A stretch of DNA of 64,000 nt from Musa acuminata AAA Group (taxonomy: Eukaryota; Streptophyta; Magnoliopsida; Zingiberales; Musaceae). The first letter of the stretch is position 1, and the number at the start of each line of letters is the position of its first letter. The stretch lies in assembly GCF_036884655.1 (NCBI RefSeq), contig NC_088359.1:20817501-20881500 (forward strand), given 5' to 3'. Below are positions 19,725 through 32,096 of this stretch, piece by piece. The position numbers were made by a program, and so were the translations under genes. The notes below the pieces were generated by a model that had not been told where the DNA came from, made no database searches, and saw nothing but the letters and a program-made list of their open reading frames with translations.

Positions 19725-22576
19725 GATGCATGGCTTTTGTATGGAAAACTAAGCGTAAAAAGATAGATTAATATAAAAAGAAAAATACATGACTATAACA
19801 AATAACAAAATTATTTTGGTTAAAAATACCTTATGCTCAATGAAACCATGATTGATGAATATGCTTTATGTTTAATGATTTCTTTGCCTTGTATGTCCTA
19901 TCATGATAAATATTTTGAAAATAAATGAAATCATGTTTGATTTGAAGTAATGTAGAATGATCATGCTTAATGAGTTTTCTTTTGAAATGATGCATAATGA
20001 TTTTTATGATTTATGGATTATCAATTTTCACGATATTAAAAGTGGCTTTTTTGGTTTAAAAAAAATTGATACATGTTTTGATTTGACATAAATGAACTTA
20101 TATGAAATAGTATAAGTGTCATGCTTGACAATTGTATACTTAATAATGCTTGATGTTGTAATGAAAATATTGAAGTTTTGATACCATGATTGATAATTTT
20201 ATGCATGAGATTTTAAAGTAATACATAATGATTTTTATAATTTATTGGTCTTGATTGTTTTATTACGAAATTCATTTTTTGTTCCTAAACGTTGATGCAT
20301 GTTTGAAAAGCATGTTAACATGAAATCAATCACTTAAAATGAAACACTTTAAGAAAAAAGGAGGGGGGTATTCTGTTATCAATGAAATCATGAATCTACT
20401 TATGTTATGAATTTTGTGAACAATAAAAATGTTTTTGATAATTTGAATTTGAAATGAGTTTTATCAAAATCATGATCTTGATTTTTTGGAATAATATGAG
20501 ATTTCCTTTGATGATCATTTTGATTATTTAAAAGGAGATATGTCGAAATGATTCATGGAATTTTAGATTCATGATTTGATCCTTCATTTGTTTATGAGAT
20601 GATTGAAATCTTTGTACCTTTGAATTCTTCCCTTCTCCTTTCGATTTTTGAATTCATGCATGTTATATGTTGAAGATTTGAAACCATATTTTGATATCAT
20701 GCATACCCAAGAAATGTTGATTTGACAAATTGAATGATTTGAAAATGAATGATGATTTTTCTCTTGAATGTAACTTGTGATATTCTTTATGAATCATCAT
20801 CTTGATTTCTCGATATTCGATACATGAAATTTTATTGTGAATCAAGATCTTGTTCTTTGAACTCCCATGTTTCTTCTTATTGTCTACTAAAGAAGAAAAT
20901 TTCCGAAATGAATCATGATTTTTTTTTGAAATTATAATTTTTATGATTCATAAAGAATTGAGAGATTAAAAAATCTATCTATGTTTTTCTTTTTATGAAT
21001 CTCTTGAAAATGATTTTGATTTGATGATTTGAATTTAAATAAAACTTATCTTGATTTTTCAAATTTTGTAACTTAAGACTTCTTATGCAAGAATCAAGGT
21101 ACCATAACATTTGATCTCCTAATTTCTTCTTGACATTTATAAAAATAAAGGAGATCTATTGAAATAAATCATGTCTTTTGGTATTCAAATGGTCTTATCT
21201 TTGATGATATGATTTCTTTGTATCTATGATACAAATGCCTTGATATGATTGAATCACTATTATAAAAGAAAAAGGAAATTGTTAGCTTGCTAATTGTAAA
21301 AATATATGCTAGCTTGAATGATAAAACATGAGATTGTCTATAGTGCAAATTTATTATTATCATGATGTGTAGATTGAAATAATGATTATAATATTGAGGT
21401 AATTATAAATGATGATTTGGTATTATGCATAAAATACTCTTGATATTATTTTGATGCATACAAATGAAAAGTTATGAACATGCATGGTAGGACATAATTT
21501 GACAAAATTGATACCATCATGATATGAAATATTTATGATTTGCAATGATGCACGCAATACTTGTGCTTTTTAATTATGATGTGATGTATTACATATGATG
21601 TGAATCATGATTTAAAATGCTATGAATTGTTGCTAAAATGATATATCATAAATGTTGATTTAATGTTTTGTATCATGAATGCTCTAAATAATGAATGTTT
21701 GGTATCATGATCAAAATATTGATAAATAGTTAAAAATTTTAGTATCATGTAGGATATGCTCATATTGTTGATTGATTTATTCAATATTGTGCATGAATGA
21801 AATATAAGATTTTTGAAATAGTGCATGTTTTAATTTGAAAATATAATGATGCACAAATAAGATTGACTTACCTTTGTCATAATTGATGTAAAGGGTCTTT
21901 CCTTCTTTTTGACAATGACAAAGGGGGAGATAGCTAGCTTTCACAAGACAAGATAAGCAAAAAATTGCAAATGTACACATCCTAAAAAGGGGCAAAACTT
22001 ATTAGCTTGCTCATCTCAAAAGCAAGAGATGCTATCTTGTAATCTCAAGCAAATGTGCTATCTTGCCTATCACAAGAAGCAAAACTTGCAACCTGCACAT
22101 TACAATAGGAAGCAAGAATCATGAACTTACACAAGAAATGCTATCTTGCATTTGCTTTCAAAATTTTTGCTAGCTTGTATGTAGTAAAACTTGCATATCG
22201 TAAAAATTGCTAGCTTGTAGTCTAAAGAGAAACAAATAGTTGCTATCTCAAAAAAGGCAAACATGCTAAACTTGCACATCTTTAATTGCTAGATTGCATG
22301 ATGATAAAATTTGATACTATGTTTTTCATGCAATGAGTTGAATTCATATCTCTCAAACACAAAGAAAGTGACACTTCTCCTTTTTGTTGATGACAAAGGG
22401 GGAGAAGTATGATCATGTTATGCATGATGATGTGTTACAAATATTCTTGATGAATATTTGCAATGACTTGAATTCAGCTTGAATTCAAGGTTCTATCAAT
22501 AGGTATATTGATAAGGGGAGTTTGTTTAAACTCCGGGAGTTAAGGTTAACTCCGTCATCAGGTGGTTGTCATCATC
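19725..22576 (+). other. NA-2 non-coding internal region
   Basis: A+T-rich, no coding frame supported. The cassette with GCTAGC words lies between polypurine-like motifs at 21901-21930 and 22373-22407. Hairpins at 22517-22534 and 22536-22553 stand just before the polypurine tract. Confidence 0.75.
22517..22553 (+). other. Tandem hairpins before the NA-2 polypurine tract
   Basis: GGAGTTTGTTTAAACTCC followed by GGAGTTAAGGTTAACTCC, stems of 7 and 8 bp. Confidence 0.7.
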
Positions 22577-22589
22577 AAAAAGGGGGAGA
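22577..22589 (+). promoter_or_regulatory. Polypurine tract of NA-2
   Basis: aaaaagggggaga, one base before the LTR. Confidence 0.85.
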
Positions 22590-22590
22590 T

Positions 22591-24159
22591 TGTTGAATCT
22601 CGTATTTTGATGATGAAACCACTTGATATGTGTTTATGATTTAATCTGCATTTTGAGTGATGTAGGATACTTCGATCAGGATGAGATAATTAAAGTAGGA
22701 AAAACATGTTGTGCCGGAGGAACATGTTAGAAGATTGGACGTCAGGCCGGTGGATCGGTCGACGTATCGACAGAAGGCTTCGGGCCATGGATTCGGGCAT
22801 CAAGCCAAGAAGAGCGGGCATTGCGCTAAGGATATCACAGTTGCGGAGTCAACTGACCGATTGGGCAATAGGCCGCAAAAGAGGACGATGCACCGAAGAA
22901 TCGGACGAAGCGTCAAGGGACCAATGACATGCCGGACAACTTGATTAATTGCTTAGGATTAATTGTCTCGATCGAAGTTTTGTTTTACATGTGCAGGATT
23001 AACTATGATAGCTTGAAGACATAAAGCAAGTCTATCGGAGTCCAGTTCAATGGGTGTTCGAGAGTCTGAAGATTAATCGGAGATACTACCGGAACCAACC
23101 GAGAAGAAATCAGGGACTTGTCAAAGTTTTCGAAAGTCCGCCAAAGAGATCGTCAGAGGTTCGTGGAGATCACCGAGAAGGCTCGGCTACCCGCTGAACT
23201 CGCCACAAGATTGGGAGCCTACTGGGAGTCCGCCGGAAGAAATTCGAGGGTGTATCGGAAGTCCGCCGAAAGATCGCCGAAAAGCTCACCGGAAGGAGAC
23301 TCGACGTTTGTCGGTTAAAAACTTACTTAGGACTATGTTTTCAGTTGTATAGTTTGCATGTAATTAGGGTTAGGATTAAGGGATAATCCTATATCCTGGT
23401 TAGGGGCCAATTGGGCCCAAATATGACTTGGTTTGGGCCAGATTTGAAGCCCATCCAGTGACCCGTAAGGTTGGGCGGTGGAACTGTCGGGCTGGGCGGT
23501 GGCACTGCCCAGGACTCGAGAGGTCCGATGGTGGCACCGCCAGTACACTGTTAGTGTTATATATTGATAGGCGGTGGCACTGCCAGCATCGAAAAACCCA
23601 AAAGTAATTCAAATTTGGAGCCTAAATTTGAATCCTCTTGGGGCCTATAAATACCCCTCAATTCTCAACAGAGAATACAACCTTTGAGAAGTTAGAGATT
23701 AAGATAAAGCCTTAGCAAAGTCTTTAGCAAGTCTTGTTTTCAATAGCTTAAGTGTTCACCTCCCTCTTTCTCTTTGAAAATATGTAAGAGTATGAACCAC
23801 TTGTAAAAGGTTGTAAGAGGGGTATTTGTCCTTTCTCTTTAAAGTGATTTGCTAGTGGAAGTTGGGAGCCTCATCGAAGAAGGATTCACAAGTGGATGTA
23901 GGTCATTTTGACCGAACCACTTTAAATTGGTGTGTTCCTTGAATGTGTGAGTGTTTAGCTTTCTTAAACCGTTATTTACATAGCAGCAAGCTTTCGATTT
24001 TTATCTTCTCACTTTACTCGAGTTACTTTCACCAAGTCATTCATTGTCGAATCGAAATCTCTACACATTTACGAAATCATTTTCAAACGTACAAGTTTTA
24101 ATCTGTTGCACTAATTCACCCCGCCCCCCCCCCCCCTTAGTGCCGCTCTGATCCTAATA
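22591..24159 (+). repeat. NA-2 3' LTR (1569 bp)
   Basis: Starts TGTTGAATCTCG and ends CTAATA (normally CTAACA). Palindrome array 23465-23590, TATA box 23646-23653, C tract 24121-24136. The sequence passes straight into reversed gypsy DNA at 24160. Confidence 0.9.
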
Positions 24160-24258
24160 GTTTCAAGCATCTCTTTTTTAATCCTTTCTATTTGATCCTT
24201 CTAGAGAGGTGGATACTGATATGGCTGAGTATTTATCGAAGATTTGCCTGGAAGAATA
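24160..24258 (-). pseudogene. Gypsy-2 RT fragment
   Basis: On the minus strand this matches the RT segment of Gypsy-3 around 60405-60495 (TVNTRPYQYLYLQKDEIE region). It is cut on the left by the NA-2 LTR and on the right by NA-3, and continues at 30317. Confidence 0.85.
24254..24258. repeat. NA-3 target site duplication, left copy
   Basis: gaata here, gaatc at 30317-30321; one mismatch. Gypsy-1 and Gypsy-3 support gaatc as the original. Confidence 0.8.
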
Positions 24259-25797
24259 TGTTAGGATCAAGAGTCGGGGTCGGCACTAAGAAAGGGGGGG
24301 GTGAATTAGTGTAACGGTAAAAATTACGTAAAGATGCTAACATGAAATTGTACGAAAATGTAGTGAAGGAGGAATTCAATTTGCAGTAAGGTAAAGAACA
24401 AGAATAAAATGTAAACCAGATTTTAGAGTGGTTCAGTTGTCATGACCTACATCCACTTCATCGATTCCACTTCCGTCGAGGCCACCGGCATCCACTATTG
24501 GTCTTCCTTCAATAGGTGAATACCAACCACCTTTTACACCCCTCTTCTCCTTTTCACGGGTTTAGGAGACAACCCTTACAAACACTCATACTCCTCTTAT
24601 AGAATTCAAAACTTAGAGTGGAGGAGGGAATTTCTAAAGAGATTGCAGCAACGTTTCTTCACTTTTGAACTCTCTGTGCTTGTGTGCTTTAATCAGGGAT
24701 GAGAGGGGTATTTATAGGCTTCAAGTTGATTCAAACTTGGAGCCTAAAACTTTCCCATCCCGGGTTCCCCGGGCATGGGCGGTACCACCGCCCAATGTCA
24801 GTTTGATGCTCATTGCCCTAGGCGGTACCATCGCCCAGGTCTGGCGGTACCATCGCTTGGGGGCTAGTGTTAGGCGGTACCACCACCTAGCACTCTGCCA
24901 GGGGCAGTACAACTGCCTAAACTAGCGGTACCACCGCCTAACACAGTCTCCAAGACTATGCCATGATAATGAGACTTCTTGGGGCACTATTTGGGCTTCT
25001 TATTGGGCCTAACACAGTCTTTACATTGGCCTAGTTGGCCCCTAATTGGGTTGGCCCAAATCCAAGCCCAATTACATGCTAGCTATGAAATCCTAAGACA
25101 TTTACTAAGCTAAACAAGTCCCTATGTTTATTCTTCCGGCGAGCTTCCAGTGATCATCCGGCGAACTTCCGACGATCTCATGGCAATGTTCCAGCAGACT
25201 CCCGGCAAGCTCCTGGACTTCACGATGATCTTCTTAGCGAGTTCTGATGAGCTTCTCTAGCATGCTCCGAGACTTCTCGGCTGGTTCCGACAGAACTTCC
25301 GATGAACGTCCGGACTTCCGACGAACTCTCGAACTCCCAATGTGATCTCAATCTTGACTTTGGGACTTCATTTTGCTACATGCCTTACTATCGTAGTTAA
25401 TCCTGCAAATGTAAAACATACTTTGATCTAGACAATTAATACTAAGCATTAATCAAGTTGTCCGAGATGTTATTGGTCCCTCGACGCTTCATCTGATTCT
25501 TTGGCGTATCGTCCTCTCTTGTGGCATATTGCCCAATCGGCCAGTTGACTCCGCAACTCTGATATCCTTAGCGCAATATCCACTCTTCTTGGCCTGATGC
25601 CCGAATCCATGGCCCGAAGCCTTTTGTCAATACGTTGACCGATCCACCGATCTTCTGACATGTTTTCCTCCAGCACAACATGATTTTTCCTATTTTAATT
25701 GTCTCACCTTGATCGAAGCATTCTGCGTCACTCAAAACGCAAATTAAAACATAAACACTTATCGATTAGTTTCATCATTGAAATCCGAGATTCAACA
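24259..25797 (-). repeat. NA-3 3' LTR (1539 bp)
   Basis: TGTTAGGATC to GATTCAACA. Palindrome array of the GGCGGTACCACCGCC type at 24778-24940, TATA box on the minus strand at 24709-24716. Confidence 0.92.
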
Positions 25798-27723
25798 TTC
25801 ACCTCCATTTTTTTGATGACAACCAATCGATGACAGAGTTAACCTTAACTCCTAGAGTTTAAACAAACTCCCCCTATCAATATGCCGTATTGATAGAGAC
25901 TCTTGTATTCAAAAATCCAAGTAAACATGTCATGATTAAATCATGCATGACATTAACATACTTCTCCCCCTTTGTCATCAACAAAAAGGAGAAGTCCAAC
26001 TATTCATGTGTTTGGAATATAAGTTCAAATCGTTGCATGAAAAACATAATATCAAGTTTTATCATCATGCAATTTGAAGCTAGAAAATTTAGCAAGTGTT
26101 ACATCATGCTTAGAACATTCAAGCTATTAAGTTGTAGATATGTAGGTTTTACAACATACAAGCTAGCAATAGTTTAGAGTTGTGGAAGTTTACAAATTTG
26201 CTTTTCTTTGCAATGTGCAAGCTAGCATATTTTTGCATTTTCTTGAGATTTCAAGCTAGTAATTCTCGGTTATATTCAAGATAGCAATTTCTACATCATG
26301 CTAGCTAGCAAATTAGAGATGCTCAAGAAAGCAACTCTTGCTTCTTGAAATATGCAAGTTGCAAGCTAGCAAATTTTTGCTTCCTTTACAATATTTAAGC
26401 TAGCAATTTTGTTTCCATTGCAAAGTGCAAGTTAGCATGTTTTGCATCTTGAGATAGGCAAGATAGCACTTTTGGTATTAGAAATATGCAAGTTAGTAAT
26501 CTTTGCTTCTCTTTTGAGATGAGCAAGCTAACATATTTTTGCATCTTTTTGACTTGTGCAAGCTAACAAGTTTGCCTCTTTTGCACGCTAGAAATTCTTG
26601 CTCCCCCTTTGTCATTATTAAAAAGAAGGGAAGACCCTTTACATCAATTTCTAAATCATGACAAAGGTAAGTATCAATCTTATTTGTGCATCATTATATT
26701 TTCAAATTAAAACATGCACAACCATACATTTCATTTTTCATGCATGATACAAATAAATTAATCATCACTATGGGCATATCATACATGATATTCAAGCATT
26801 TATGATACATCATTTTGGCAACATGATCATAGCTTTTCAAATGATGGTATCTAAATGTCAAAGTTCATTATATCCTATCATGCATGATCATTAACTTCTC
26901 ATTTGTATTTCATGTACAATTTCATTTCATCACATTCACAACAAGGAAAAAAAAAATTAATTGGGTGATGAATACAAGGAGTTATATAAAGACAAAAAAT
27001 CATGTCATGAAAGATGAGATCATGTGAATACCAAAAGACATGATTCATTTTGACATATCTCCTCTTTAAATAAAATACCAAGAAGAATCGTAGGAGAACG
27101 ATTAATGAAAAATCTTGATTCATAATAAATCTTAATTTTAAATATCAAGAAATCAAGATCATGATTTGGATAAAAATTTATTCAAATTTAAATCATCAAA
27201 ATCATTTTCAAAGTCTAAGAGATTCATAAAGATGATACAAATGGATTCATCAAACTCCTTTTTGGAAAAATCGAGAAAGTAGGAAAAATAAATTTTTGGG
27301 TGAAAACTTTTCTCTTTTAAGTTGTTTCAATTCATGTGATTTATTTCATTTATGCCAAATAAAAATGTGCATCAATGTTTAGGATCGAAAAATGAATTTC
27401 GTCATAAAAACCATCAAGACCAATAAATCACAAAAATCATCATGCATCATTTTGAAAGATAAACTTATTAAGCAAGATCATTATGCATTAAATTATCAAG
27501 CATGATTTCATTTTTTCAATCAAAATTATTTTGTTTGTTTATCATAAAATATGTATTTTTCATGATTATTTTTAAAATCATTGGAAAGGTAAAGCATGAT
27601 CCAATTTTATTTTTATATTTTTTATTAATCTTGCAATTAAAAAATATTTAATTTTTTTAAACTAAATTAAAAATAAGTCATGAGAAGCATTATGTAATTT
27701 CAAAATAAACTAAAGACATTTTG
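25798..27723 (-). other. NA-3 non-coding internal region
   Basis: No coding frame. The polypurine tract next to 25798 is degenerate. Hairpins lie at 25835-25852 and 25854-25872. The GCTAGC cassette lies between polypurine-like motifs at 25961-25994 and 26601-26633. The remainder is A+T-rich. Confidence 0.75.
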
Positions 27724-28631
27724 ATTACCTCAACGTCGAAAGTCGTTAAGGCGTAGTTTGCCACCTCGCCTTTGTTGAATTTCTCCTTCTCTTCGGAGGA
27801 GCTTGATTCATCCCACTTTGTGTTCTTCTTCTTGCGTTCAAAGCAAATAGTTGTGTTCTTTTTGTTCATTATTTTTGTTTCATGAACCTTTTAAATTTCT
27901 TAGTGAGTTCAAGTTCACCATCATTTGAGCTTATGCTCGAGTGGTCTTCAAATGTTTTATGTCCCAAATCCTTCCTGTTCTTTGGAATGTGATTCTCAAG
28001 TTCTTCACGTGCATTGCACGTCATTTCATAGGTCATCAAGGACCCTATTAGTTCTTCGATTAGAAATTGGTTCAAGTTTCTCGATTCTTGAATTGGCATT
28101 ATTTTTGAATCCCAACTCTTATTAAGAGAATGCAAAATCTTGTTTACAAGTTCAAAATCTGAAAAACATTTGCCAAGAGCTTTTAAACCATTGACGACAT
28201 CCGTAAAACGGGTATACATGTCAACAATTGTTTCGCTCGGCTTCATTCGAAAAAGCTTGAAATCAGACATTAAAAAATTAATTTTTGAATCTTTAACTTT
28301 GCTAGTCCCTTCATGAGTGATTTCAAGAGTGCGCCAAATATCGAAAGTCGTTTCGCAAGTAGACACACGATTAAACTCATTTCTATCTAAGGCGCAAAAT
28401 AAGGCATTCATAGCCTTTGCATTTAGAGAAAATGACTTCTTCTCCAAATCATTCCAATGGTTCATTGGAAGAGAAGACATTTAAAAATCGGATTCGACTA
28501 TATGCCATAAATCGAGATTCAATGAAAGCAAGAAAACTCCCATTTGAGTTTTCCAATAAGTGTAGTCCATCCCATTGAAAAAGGGAGGACGAATGAGAGA
28601 GTGACCCTCTTGAAAGCCGAAAAGAGCCATT
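27724..28631 (-). pseudogene. gag: NA-3 gag without zinc knuckle, broken
   Basis: Same gag family as NA-1. The start codon at 28629-28631 gives MALFGFQEGHSL. An in-frame TAA at 28481-28483 lies after about 49 codons, and the frame continues after it with NALFCALDRNEFNRVS and MKPSETIVDMYTRFTDV. The C-terminal part needs a frame change near 27870. It ends with the CFERKKKN stretch and acidic tail of NA-1, so it shows the same loss of the zinc knuckle. The shared deletion makes common ancestry of NA-1 and NA-3 internal regions likely. Confidence 0.85.
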
Positions 28632-28667
28632 TCTATTTGGGTGTTAAACCAAATTAGAAAACCATTG

Positions 28668-28679
28668 CTCCGATACCAA
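28668..28679 (-). promoter_or_regulatory. Primer binding site of NA-3
   Basis: The minus strand reads TGGTATCGGAGC, one mismatch to the tRNA-iMet site. Confidence 0.85.
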
Positions 28680-28680
28680 T

Positions 28681-30316
28681 TGTTAGGATCAAAAGTCGGG
28701 GTTGGCACTAAGAGAGGGGGGGGGGGGGGGTGAATTAGTGTAGCGGTAAAAATTACGTCTTCAAAAACATTATTGCAATAAAATCGGTTTCATAAAGATG
28801 CTAACTTGAAATTGTACGGAAACATAGTGAAGGAGGAATTCAGTTTGCAGTAAGGTAAATAGCAAGAATAAAATGTAAACCAGATTTTAGAGTGGTTCGG
28901 TCATCGTGACCTACATCCACTTCACCGATTCCTCTTCCGTCGAGGCCACCGGCATCTACTATTAGACTTCCTTCAATAGGCGAAGACCAACCACCTTTTA
29001 CACCCCTCTTCTCATTTTCACGGGTTTAGGAGACAACCCATACAAGAACTCACACTCCTCTTACATAATTCTAAACTTAGAGTGGAAGAGGGAATTTCTA
29101 AAGAGATTGCAGCAGCGTTTCTTTACTTTTGAACTCTCTGTGCTTGTCTGATTTAACTAGGGATAGGAGGGGTATTTATAGGCTTCAAATTGATTCAAAC
29201 TTAGAGCCTAAAACTTTCCCATCCCGGGTTCCTCGGGCACGGGCAGTACCACCGCCTGCGTTGGGCGGTACCACCGCCTAGTGTCAGTTTGACGCTGACA
29301 CAGCCCTAGGCGGTACCAGCGTCCAGGTCTGATGGTACCACCGCTTGGGGGGTAGTGCTGGGTGGTACCACAGCCCAGACTGGCGGTACCACCACTTGGC
29401 ACCTTGCTAGGGGCGATAAAACTGCCCAGACTGGTAGTACCACCGCCTGACACAATCTCGAAGATTGTGTCATGACGATGAGACTTCTTGGGGCATTGTT
29501 TGGGCCTCTTATTGGGCCCAACATAGTCCTTATATGGGCCTAGGTGGCCCCTAATTGGGTTGGCCCAAATCCAAGCTATTGCCTGCTAACTACGAAATCC
29601 TAAGACATTTGCTAAGCTAAACAAGTCCCTATGTCTATTAATCCTGCGAGCTTCCGACGATCTTCCGGCAAACTTTCGATGATCTCTCGGCAATGTTCCG
29701 GCGGACTCCCGGCAAGCTCCTAGACTTCACGACGATCTTCTTGGTGAGTTTCGATGAGCTTCTCTAGCAAGCTCCGAGACTTCTCGGCTGGTTCCGACAG
29801 AACTTTCGACGAACGTCCAGACTTCCGACGAATTCTCAAACTCCCAATGTGATCTCGATCTTGACTCCAGGACTTTATTTGGCTATATGCCTTGCTATCA
29901 TAGTTAATCCTGTATATGTAAATCATACTTCGATCTAGACAATTAATACTAAGCATTAATCAAGCTATCCAGCATGTCATTGGTCCCTCGACGATTCGTT
30001 CGATTCTTTGGCGCATCGTCCTCTCTTGCGGCATATTGACCAATCGGCTAGTTGACTTTGTAACTCTAATATCCTTGGCATAATATCTGCTCTTCTTGGC
30101 CCGATGCTTGAATCCACGGCCCGAAGCCTTCTGTTAATACGTCGACCGATCCATCGGTCCGACGTCCAATCTTCTAACATGTCTTCCTCCGGCACAACAT
30201 GATTTTTCTTGCTTTAATTGTCTCATCTTGATTGAAGCATCCTGCATCACTCAAAATGCATATTAAAACATAAACACTTATTAATTGGTTTCATTATCAA
30301 AATCCAAGATTCAACA
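28681..30316 (-). repeat. NA-3 5' LTR (1636 bp)
   Basis: Partner of 24259-25797. G tract of about 14 at 28717-28730, TATA box on the minus strand 29173-29180, GGTACC-type array 29240-29450. Confidence 0.92.
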
Positions 30317-31461
30317 GAATCGTTATACAATGATCATGCCGACGGGTAAGAGGTAGGTGGCGCGGTTCGTCAAATATATCTGAAAATTCAGCAAGCAAAG
30401 GAAGTAGATTTAGATCTTCAAATTCTGTTGGCTCTCCCTTAGTTTACTGCTCAAGTTGCACCAAAAATCCATTGCATGCTTTATTAAAAACCTTCTCCAT
30501 ATGTTGTGTGCAAATTGTCGTTACGTCGCCTCCACGTTTACCATGCAGTATCACCTGTTTCTCCTTACTATAAAATTTCATAATTAGTTTCATAAAATTT
30601 TAAGAAACATTACCTAATGTCGTCAATCATTTAATTCTAAGCATGGCCTCATGATCATCAAGAGGGAGGAGGAAGAAATATGTAATTATCTCTTGGTTCT
30701 GCAGCAACAGTTTCCCCGCGGGTATCTTTGGTTGCACTTTAGGGTTATGCCGTCGGTGACCTTTACATTACACTTGCCGCAACCTTTGATGTGGAGTGCC
30801 ATCCAAGCTGCAACCTTACTGTTTAGGAAGTTATTAGTGCTACACGTGTCGATGAGAACAGTGATTGGTTGTTGTTTGAGAAGGCCTCAAACTTTCATCG
30901 TTTGCGGGTTTGAGTAGCTAGCTAGTGTGTGTATCGTAATGTCAGTCGGTTATGGCTCTTCTTCTGCATCTTCTTCTTCATGTTCAAGGCTCTCTTCTAG
31001 ATGTTCAATGACCTCTTCTTCTACTGGTTCAATAATAAGAAGTCTCCCTTTACTACAACAATGCTCATGGCTCCACGACTCGTCGTAGTGCTAACATAAC
31101 CCCTTCGCATATCGCTCCCAAAGCTCTTCTCTTATCAACTCTTTTTGGTGCAGGGACTTAGTCGATAGTAGGGGGGGCTGAGGGTTTCAATATTGCTGGT
31201 CGAGGAGCGACCCTAGTCCTCTAGGCTTCATGGTTCAATCGCTCCTCTTGAAGTCGTGCGAAAGAGATGGCTGCCATAAGCATGTACGGTTATCGCGCTT
31301 TAACTTCTCCTCGAATCTCCGGCTTCAAGCCCTCAATGAAGGTCCCCAATAGCTCTTTTTGAGACTAATCATAAGTTTGATTAGATAACCTTTCAAACCT
31401 AGTTTGGTACTCCTGAATGGTGGAGGTTTGTCGGATCTTTGCTATTTGTCCGTTAGTGTAT
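30317..31461 (-). pseudogene. Gypsy-2 gag, protease and RT start, degenerate
   Basis: Reverse-strand gypsy copy continuing from 24258. From right to left it shows the gag core, a degenerate zinc knuckle (around 31050-31095), the acidic linker, a protease whose active site reads D-T-C instead of D-T-G (about 30840-30860), and the RT lead-in with FSDIFDEP (about 30365-30390). Several stops are present. At 31461 the match to gypsy gag ends and the 103-bp minisatellite begins. Confidence 0.83.
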
Positions 31462-32096
31462 ATTCTTCGAACTAGTCAAGCCTTTACCCGAGTTGGTTAC
31501 CTCGGTTAGTACGTTCAGTCTTTGCCCAAGTTATGTAGCCTGGCCAGTTATAACTCGAGCAATGTCTTGGCAAACCAGTCAAGCCTATGCCCGAGTTAGG
31601 TATCTCGATTAACAGGTCTAGTCTTTGCCCAAGTCATGTAGCTTGGCCAGTTATCGCTCGAGCAACGTCTTGGTTAACCAATCAAGCCTGTGCCCGAGTT
31701 GGGTACCTCGATTAGCATGTTTAGACTTTGCTTGAGTCATGTAGCTCGGTTGGTTTTCACTCGAGCAATATCTCATTGAACTAGTCAAGCCCGTGCTTGA
31801 GTTAGGTACCTTGGTCAACAGGTTCAGTCTTTGCCCGAGTTATGTAGCTCAGCCAGTTATCGCTCGAGCAATGTCTTGACGAACAAACCTAACTTGTGCC
31901 CGAGTTGAGTTCCTTGGTCAGCAGGTCCAATCTTTGTCCGAGTCATGTAGCTCGGCCATTCATCGCTTGAGCAACAGCTTGGCAAACTAGTCAAGCTTAT
32001 GCCCAAGTTGAGTACCTCGGTCAGTAGGTCCAATCTTTATCTGAGTCATATATCTCGGCTAGTCATCGCTCGAGCAACGTCTCGGCAAACCAATCA
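31462..32096. repeat. 103-bp minisatellite, first block
   Basis: About six diverged copies with an exact spacing of 103 bp (anchor gtcaagcc or its variants at 31475, 31578, 31681, 31784, 31887, 31990, 32093). Each unit seems to be a dimer of two related 51-52-bp halves, one with cccgagttgggtacctcgg and one with cccgagtcatgtagctcgg. It resumes at 46027 beyond Copia-2. Confidence 0.9.

Larger units (their letters stand above)
19725..24159 (+). mobile_element. NA-2, 5'-truncated non-autonomous copia element
   Basis: Contains only the 3' half of a gag-only type element: A+T-rich internal DNA, polypurine tract and one LTR. Gag, primer site and 5' LTR are missing. The internal DNA is the same type, in the opposite orientation, as that of NA-1 and NA-3. 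Confidence 0.82.
24259..30316 (-). mobile_element. NA-3, non-autonomous gag-only copia element
   Basis: A 6058-bp element with LTRs at both ends, a primer site (28668-28679), a gag and no pol. Inserted into Gypsy-2. Its LTRs carry the GGTACC version of the palindrome and form a subfamily with NA-5. Confidence 0.92.

Noticed and set aside
24778..24940. Clustered GGTACC sites considered as vector or linker contamination
   Set aside because: They belong to the GGCGGTACCACCGCC variant of the LTR array and recur in NA-3 and NA-5 with mutations.
30651..30917. 88-codon plus-strand frame
   Set aside because: It is antisense to the Gypsy-2 protease and RT lead-in.
31462..32096. 103-bp repeats considered as CRISPR or rRNA spacer
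   Set aside because: No spacer/repeat alternation, no rDNA nearby; a minisatellite explains it.
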